Assembly (NCBI GenBank): GCA_014634225.1
Contig: BLFN01000010.1
Coordinates: forward strand, 582,252 to 594,751
From: Acropora yongei
Lineage: Eukaryota; Cnidaria; Anthozoa; Scleractinia; Acroporidae
Direction: 5' to 3'
DNA: 12,500 bases
The position numbers were made by a program, and so were the translations under genes. This document shows positions 7,066 through 12,500 of the stretch, piece after piece. The notes beneath the pieces were generated by a model that was not told where the DNA came from, did no database searches, and worked only from the letters and a program-made list of their open reading frames with translations. How positions within the stretch are numbered: position 1 is the stretch's first letter; each line of letters starts with the position of its first letter.

Positions 7066-7090
7066 ATATACTAAACACAGTTTAGTATAT
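7066..7090. repeat. 11-bp perfect hairpin, 3-base loop
   Basis: ATATACTAAAC (7066-7076) and GTTTAGTATAT (7080-7090) are perfect reverse complements around ACA, next to a TA-run. Confidence 0.75.
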
Positions 7091-7142
7091 CTATAGAAAT
7101 AGCTTCTTAACTCAAATTAAACTGAGCGGATGAAAGGGATCT

Positions 7143-7220
7143 GTCACGTATGGTCTAGAGGCCGACATTTCTCTCCCTCACCGCCTGGCGACAGGTATCT
7201 GAAACTTGGTTCCAAAAGCG
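7143..7220 (+). repeat. Possible tRNA/SINE-like remnant
   Basis: TGGTCTAGAGG at 7151-7161 fits the general box A pattern TRGYNNANNGG. GGTTCCAAAAG (from 7208) is a weak box B at roughly tRNA-like spacing. The weak second box makes this tentative. Confidence 0.25.
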
Positions 7221-7377
7221 ATCACCGGGCCGAAATCTTGGGGAACATCGTTAGGTACGACGCTCTGGCGCCACGTCACGCGCTTAATTTCTTGACTTTA
7301 TGCTAATCTAGTGTTTGTTTACGTATGAGCAAGTGCCCGAGTACTAATCGTGAAAAGGAAATCTCTTTCCGATTATG

Positions 7378-7432
7378 GGCCTAATTTGAAATTCTCTACC
7401 CTACAACCATCTTAGAATTGTACTATGCAAAA
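7378..7432. repeat. Eroded 55-bp repeat, copy 2
   Basis: Partner of 6401-6455, in the same orientation, offset by 977 bp, with 41 of 55 identities ungapped. Confidence 0.55.
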
Positions 7433-9484
7433 CATAGCGTGTATATCCATGTAAAAAACGACCACCACCCGCCCTCAAAAAAAAAAAACTTCACACTCAC
7501 AATATGACATTGACACGTACGATGATGAAAAGTGGAAAGAATGGCCAAGTTTGCTAATGGTTCAATATGGGTAAATGATCCCAAATGGCTGATTTTGGAG
7601 GTGAGAAATTAGGCCATTTGCAACCAGAACTAATTTATATCTCTAGACAACTATCTTGGCCGATTTTATCGATGGAAAAATGGCTTGAAAAATGAACACA
7701 TCACAGAAATGACTGATTTTTGAAAAGTGAGAAAAATAGTCTTTATTTGCCGCCCTTTCATTGGTCGAAAATGGATGATTTTGGGCCAAAGTTCAAATAG
7801 CCAAAAATTACAAAATTGCCTAATTTTCGTTGATGGATTCTAAAACTAGCTAAACATTTATCCAAAATGTCATCAAATGTATCTACTCTCTCGTTCAAAG
7901 TATTTTTTTACATTGATGTAGAAGGATGAATATTCAAAATTAGGTTAGTGACATTGGTTAGTGAACTTGCCAAGAAGGGTCTTTCCTAGCTAAGCCCTTC
8001 CTTCACATTGCTCATCAGTCGATTTCTATTCTCAAAATAATCGAGGCCAATTTTCTCAGCCTCTACTGTAATTTTTATCTTCAAAATTGTCAAAATCGAC
8101 AATACTGAAACGTGTCTTCTTTTCGATGAAATAAATGTTGTGGAAAGTGAGTCACGCTCGAGCCGTTCAAGGTGCCATTGATTTTAGTTTTGTTTAGTTT
8201 TATTTATTTCTTATCTAAAACAAACGTGAACATTTTTAAGGCAATCACTTAGTCTAGTAATCACAATCGCGTAATTATTCTCGACAGTCATTTCAAAACT
8301 GCTCTATTGCGTCGAGTGATGCAATAGTTTCTGTGTTTAAGACTGCGTTACTTTTCATAAAGGAGTACTGTCATGACGTTTGTAACGATTGTAAAACGTC
8401 CGTCATGTGCAATGGACAATACCGCAGACATACAATGAAGGCTCAATGTTTTTTCTTTTTTGATAAGCAATATTTTCCTGATGAAACAGGTTTTTTTCTC
8501 CAGTGCGTTTACTGTTTTCATGATCCTTCTCTGAGACATCGATATCTTTCCACCTAATACACGTCCTGTTTTTAGAACCACTACATTGTGCTCGTGATCG
8601 ACACCCTTAGCAGCGCACGTGTAGCCACAACCCAACTTACGATCTTTAATAGATCGTTTGCTTCATATTCATAACGCCAATTAAAATGAACTCGGCTCAA
8701 ACGGATTGGTCAAAACATCCTAATAGATTGTAAATGAGTTACAACGTAGTTCACACAAACTTCACTCAACACGAAAGAACTATTTTTGTTATTGTAGTTT
8801 TTTTTTTTCGTCAGCAGCTGTTTATCGTCCGAAAGACGCCGCATGATTTCAAGTGTGTTATCAAGAGCAGCGTGACAGCCTATCACTTGAAGTTGTCCGT
8901 TTCCTTACGCAAATACTTAATAGGAAATAGATACAGTGTAACTTTCTCGAAAATAGATAGCCATCTTTGTCATCACTATTATCAATATTGCCCAAAAAGT
9001 TAGCACTTTGGCAAATGCACGGGAAATGATCTCTGTGAAAGGCAGAAAAATACGAACTTACCCAATCCTCAATTCTGATTAGAGATCTGAATTCGACTGC
9101 TGCGTAACTAAAAAAAGTTTTAAAAATAAGCCCAAGAGATATTGAAATAAGCTAGCTGAACAGCTTAAACAAAAACAAAACATAAAATGAAATAGGAAGA
9201 CGTCAAGACATAAACAAATGGGTCAGTGAAATGAGTTTGCCGTATATACATTCCGTCTGCAAGAATATGTCGTTTAACATCGTGCTCTATATTTTGTTGT
9301 TTTTTTAATATTTTCGCTTGTGCAAAGGCCAAATGGACACACTTTAGGTTACATCTGGGCCCATTTGGTGATGTTGGTTGTTATTTCGGTCCATTGTTCT
9401 TTTTTTTTTTGGTATCGTTGTAACACGAGAAAACAACAGCAAGTGATATGTCAGGTGATATGATATGGATATCAAAGAAAATGA
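7433..9484. other. Intergenic, no gene; degenerate AAATGNNTGATTTT repeats in first part
   Basis: The motif AAATGNNNGATTTT recurs at 7583, 7707 and 7768, with related copies at 6314 and 6866. This suggests an eroded repeat family between about 6300 and 7870. From 7870 to 9484 I see only AT-rich DNA, small hairpins (for example 8639-8657, ACGATCT/AGATCGT) and T-runs. Open frames at 8333-9003 are compositionally plain and have no domain. Confidence 0.55.
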
Positions 9485-9643
9485 TTAGTGGATACGATAT
9501 GGCATGATCAAAGGCGCGGCAGTGATTGGTTCCTCTTGAAATGTACTGAGCACGTTACCACGTGTGCAGTAATGTAATGCGACCAAGGTAACCGGCTTTA
9601 TTAATTTGGGGGAATTCCTCTTCTCGTGACATAAGAATTCGAC
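9485..9643 (+). promoter_or_regulatory. Candidate promoter / 5' UTR of gene B
   Basis: Upstream of the gene B ATG lie an inverted CCAAT box (ATTGG, 9525-9529) and an E-box CACGTG (9559-9564), about 115 and 80 bases from the start codon. No TATA box is apparent. The transcription start is not visible and a further 5' UTR intron cannot be excluded. Confidence 0.3.
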
Positions 9644-9901
9644 ATGGAGGCTCCGTTGTTTATAACACTCATCTTTGTCTCTCTTTGCTTCACTTATGGA
9701 AGAGGGTATCAAAACGACCCAGAGCAGATTCACATCGCCTACACAGGTGTTCCAAGCCAGAGAATTATAAATTACGTAACCCCGTCGCCTTACGAGAAAC
9801 CAGACACGGTTGTAGCTTATGGCACAAGCGCAGATAAACTGGACAAAAAAGCTTATGGTGACTCGTTTGTGTTTACCGATTTTACCATCCATAATGTAAA
9901 G
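9644..9901 (+). CDS. Gene B exon 1: signal peptide and start of PAP N-terminal domain
   Basis: ATG at 9644 lies in a good context (GACATGG: G at -3, G at +4). The first residues, MEAPLFITLIFVSLCFTYG, look like a signal peptide with cleavage near residues 18-20, indicating entry to the secretory pathway. The mature part opens with DPEQIHIAYTGVPSQR, the canonical start of the fibronectin-III-like N-terminal domain (family form PEQVHLSYxG). It continues TVVAYGTSADKL and ends HNVK at the donor GTAAGA. Exit phase is 0. The usual Trp of VTWxT is replaced (IINYVT). Confidence 0.94.
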
Positions 9902-11707
9902 GTAAGAAATTGAATTCCAAGCTAGGGTGGGAATGAACGACCGATTCGATGTTTTGGCCGGAAGGAAAATGCGGGAAATTAAACGCTAGAGTGGCCGAAA
10001 CATGTAAACCAATGGCATATGTAATCTATTGAGCCATTATTCTTCGCAGATGAGAATAAGATTACGATAAACGGAGTAACTTGTCTTCGACATTACTACA
10101 TTTTAATCGTATATATAATATAATTTGGTCACATTTTTTATCATTATAATTGTTACAACTGTAAATAAATGATATCTTACCACAATCCTAATACTGTAAA
10201 TATCAAGATTTTCAAACCTTATTGTTTGCAAGTTGATATGTTAATAAACTTTATTTATTTAGCTTTGTGATGGCATGGCTCCAATACAGCTGTGTCAAGC
10301 AACCTCCTAGGTCAACCAGCTCAGTTTTCAGATTGCTCAGTTTTCTTGGAGAGCGTTGTTTAATATCTGGGAAAGATCAAAGTTTATAGGTGATTCCTCT
10401 GATTCCACACCGTTTCATAAGCTAAACCATAACTATGGCTAAATCTTGAATTAGAACCGATAGTTGCTTGCAATCGCTGGCGGTCGTCTGAGCACAGTTA
10501 GCAAACTAACTATGGTCTGAGATATGGTACATTCGAAAAGTTACAACCTCTCTTCTTTTTTTTTCGAATTGTTCCAGACCTTTTCGATGATTGACGTTCA
10601 TTTTCCACTTGCAGCCACATGATATCATAGAACAATGGAAACGAAACAAAACATTTGAAACAATAAACTTGGCAAAAATAACATAACGTGTGAGAACTGA
10701 ACAAAGAAAACATGTTGTCAAAATGGACCTAACAAGTTCAATTAGAGTTTCCGGTCACGCAACGCTCTAGCACAGGACTGTTGCGTGAGGTTACAGCACT
10801 CCTTGAATTTTTTGTTCATTCTCTAACTATCCAGAGCGTTTATTTTCAGGTATTTAACGCACATCGGCCTTAACCACATGCATAACTGCTAAATTATGTC
10901 GTCAAAAGAGTTAACTAGAGACGTGATCCACTCTCTTTGTGGATCTTCTCATTGTTCCTATGCAATTGACTTTTTGTTTCAATGTAGTTAACAGGCCTGG
11001 AGGCAGACACACGCTACTATTACCAAGTTGGCATCCCCGACAATGGAAGCAGTGAAATTATGTCATTTTCTACCCAAGATGGCAATTTAGTTTTTGCTGT
11101 AAGTTTTGCTGCTCATTTCCGGTCTTTGCTGATCATTATGTCCTATCCCCCTTGGTGAAGATTCTCCCGTACAGACATCCCGCTCGATTTTTGATTGGTT
11201 CTTTTTACTGTGTGGGTGTTCTGTGGTGAATCTTGAGGTGGTAGCCACCTCATAACAAGGGCAGCGAGATTTTTACAAGCGACCGAAGTCATTATCTATT
11301 GCCCTTTCCATTTAGTATTCTTAGGAGCAGAAATTTAGGAAGTTTCTGAGGACAGGATTTTCTACAAGATCACGAAGGTCAAGTCGGCAATATTTTGGAC
11401 CGCAGCTTCAGCCAAGGAAATTCTGAAATATAGTTTCAGTTTCAAACAACGCTATGTAACTAAAACCAAATTAAAGCGCTAAATTTCAACTTAACCGGAA
11501 TTTTCAAACGCCCATGTAACTGGAGGCCCACTGGAAAGAACGATCTTGCTTCATACTTGGGAGAGAATCAATTTAAAAGGTGTATTCTTATGATTTTGTT
11601 TTGTCGTTAGGTGTATGGTGATATGGGTTACAAAAATGCTGTCAGTCTAACTCGTCTCAAAGACGAAGTGAAGAGTGGTGGATATGATGCTGTCATTCAT
11701 GTCGGTG
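9644..11707 (+). CDS. Gene B: second purple acid phosphatase, 5' part, exons 1-3 (continues past window)
   Basis: The coding join is 9644-9901, 10988-11098 and 11611-11707, giving 155 residues plus one base of the next codon. The protein begins with a hydrophobic signal peptide, then the PAP N-terminal domain (PEQIHIAYTG; later LTGLEADTRYYYQVG), then the first metallophosphatase strand with GDMG (metal-ligand Asp). It ends in AVIHVG plus G, where the family continues into GDxxY. That exon is not in the rest of the window: no GCNTAY-type coding appears after 11707. All splice sites are GT/AG and phases match. It is probably a paralogue of gene A, but the visible parts of A and B do not overlap, so their similarity cannot be measured here. 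Confidence 0.93.
9902..10987 (+). other. Gene B intron 1 (1086 bp)
   Basis: Donor GTAAGA, acceptor AATGTAG. AT-rich. It contains a 9-bp inverted repeat (TCACGCAAC 10755-10763 / GTTGCGTGA 10780-10788) and a 7-bp hairpin (GATCCAC / GTGGATC, 10925-10945) about 40 bases before the acceptor. Minus-strand open frames at 10506-10721 show no domain. Confidence 0.85.
10755..10788. repeat. 9-bp inverted repeat in gene B intron 1
   Basis: TCACGCAAC and GTTGCGTGA are perfect reverse complements around a 16-base spacer. Confidence 0.6.
10988..11098 (+). CDS. Gene B exon 2: end of N-terminal domain
   Basis: The acceptor is TTTCAATGTAG and the donor GTAAGT. The 37 codons begin LTGLEADTRYYYQVG, matching the L-T-G-L-x-P-x-T-x-Y-x-Y-x-V-G strand closing the PAP N-terminal domain. 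They continue IPDNGSSEIMSFSTQDG and NLVFA. NGS is a possible glycosylation site. Both phases are 0. A second AG at TTAACAG, seven bases into the exon, would break the frame and is not the acceptor. Confidence 0.93.
11099..11610 (+). other. Gene B intron 2 (512 bp)
   Basis: Donor GTAAGT, acceptor TCGTTAG. The only structure noticed is a tight hairpin, TGAGGTGG / CCACCTCA at 11234-11252 with a 3-base loop. Confidence 0.85.
11611..11707 (+). CDS. Gene B exon 3: GDMG metallophosphatase motif
   Basis: The acceptor is TTGTCGTTAG and the donor GTAAGA. The exon reads VYGDMGYKNAVSLTRL, then KDEVKSGGYDAVIHVG plus one G. GDMG supplies the first metal-binding Asp; the split codon after HVG is expected to become the Asp of GDxxY in the next exon. 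Exit phase is 1. Confidence 0.94.
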
Positions 11708-12500
11708 GTAAGACCGGGGTTCTTTGTCTTTTACAGTCCTGATAGAGTAGGACTGGACATTATTCACACACAGAAATCGTAAATCGCTGTGATATCGATC
11801 ACGTTTTCTTGGCAGCCATGATGGATTCTTCTTTTTGATACCCCTGGTTTGCACCATGTGGGTTACTCTAGCGGTCTCCTCTCTCGACCCGGGAAAGCCA
11901 GTTGACGGAAGCCTATGATATTTGCAAAAGCCTGGACCTTTCTTCTGACATTTTCTTTGTCAATTGTTCTTGTTAAAAATTTGACAGTTTTGCAATTGTC
12001 GATGTTGTGTGCATCTCTGGACACATCTCAGTTCAAGTCTTGACCAGAAGGTTCCAGCACCCGACAAATGGCCAGACTTTCGGCTTTGTTTTTTAAATTT
12101 TTTATTCATACATTCAGAAACCCGTTCCAGTAATCTAGCCAGGCCTTCACGGGCTCTCGTGCTGGGAAAGCGGAGTAATATGAGAAAACCCTCGTGTAAG
12201 GTTGACATCTACCGAAACTGAGATGGCAATCACGTCAGCTTGATTCCTCCCAAAAGGTACAGCACAGGTATTGCAGATGGTCAGCCATCCAGTTTTTACT
12301 CCTTCCTGCTGGGGTTTATATCTCGCTGAAAGGAAGAGATCGCGTTACGAGTACGATTGCACTCCTTCGTTGTTCCATTGACGTTAGTGATTCATTTCGA
12401 TCTCGGTTGTGACGAAATGCAAACCAGTCCTAAAACGGTTACCTTGTGAACTGGCTATTCTTTGTAGTCAGAAGTATATAATATATAATATATAATTTTC
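11708..12500 (+). other. Gene B intron 3, start (runs off window)
   Basis: Begins with the donor GTAAGA. Contains a 7-bp hairpin (CAGTCCT / AGGACTG, 11734-11755) and ends in a short tandem repeat. Overlapping open frames on both strands at 11960-12221 show no domain. No exon matching the expected GDxxY segment was found. Confidence 0.75.
12475..12495. repeat. Three perfect TATATAA units
   Basis: A 7-bp unit repeated three times with no mismatch. Simple AT-rich tandem repeat. Confidence 0.85.

Larger units (their letters stand above)
6486..7377. other. Intergenic, no gene
   Basis: No coding sequence is supported. Minor signals are a 9-bp inverted repeat (TGAATATTG 6967-6975 / CAATATTCA 7013-7021) enclosing GCGCATGCGC, an 11-bp hairpin at 7066-7090, and a possible tRNA/SINE-like fragment at 7143-7220. 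Small open frames on both strands around 6700-7020 are AT-rich and featureless. Confidence 0.6.

Noticed and set aside
8333..9003. Short open frames on both strands in the spacer
   Set aside because: Phe/Lys-rich translations of AT-rich DNA with T-runs, overlapping on opposite strands, with no family features.
9485..9892. 135-codon minus-strand frame
   Set aside because: It is the antisense shadow of gene B exon 1, which has strong family evidence on the plus strand.
11960..12221. Opposite-strand overlapping open frames
   Set aside because: Neither shows a domain or PAP exon features. They lie in gene B's third intron.
1..12500. Bacterial-type systems (operons, CRISPR arrays, insertion sequences)
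   Set aside because: Genes are spliced with GT/AG introns. There are no regularly spaced repeats and no transposase or prokaryotic operon structure.

Overview
This is intron-rich eukaryotic DNA from a metazoan. I suspect a cnidarian such as an anthozoan coral, from the AT-rich base composition, the spliced invertebrate-type purple acid phosphatase genes and the many short foldback repeats. That guess is an inference from style and I cannot verify it. No bacterial, phage or viral gene organisation is visible.

The coding content is two incomplete purple acid phosphatase (PAP) genes, head-to-tail on the + strand. Gene A (251-5707) shows its last seven exons. It enters the window mid-domain and carries the GNHE, AHKG and GHRH metal-site motifs, the conserved C-terminal segment and a stop codon. 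All seven exons are open, bounded by GT/AG sites and phase-compatible, giving 273 visible residues. Gene B (9644 to beyond 11707) shows its first three exons: start codon, predicted signal peptide, N-terminal fibronectin-III-like domain and the first metallophosphatase motif, GDMG. It then runs off the right edge, giving 155 visible residues. The exon with the GDxxY motif is missing from both, beyond the left edge for A and the right edge for B. The products are probably secreted or lysosomal binuclear-metal phosphomonoesterases related to animal acid phosphatase type 7.

Layout: 1-250 intron with a perfect palindrome; 251-5707 gene A; 5708-9643 intergenic DNA with no supportable gene; about 9485-9643 possible promoter of gene B; 9644-11707 gene B exons 1-3; 11708-12500 the start of gene B's next intron. 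The introns and spacer are full of inverted repeats, tRNA-like SINE remnants and eroded repeat copies.

I found no convincing new multi-gene system. The best leads are the tandem PAP arrangement, a 35-bp perfect palindrome exactly flanked by a 7-bp direct repeat, a 17-bp perfect intronic hairpin just before gene A's last exon, and several foldback elements inside gene A.
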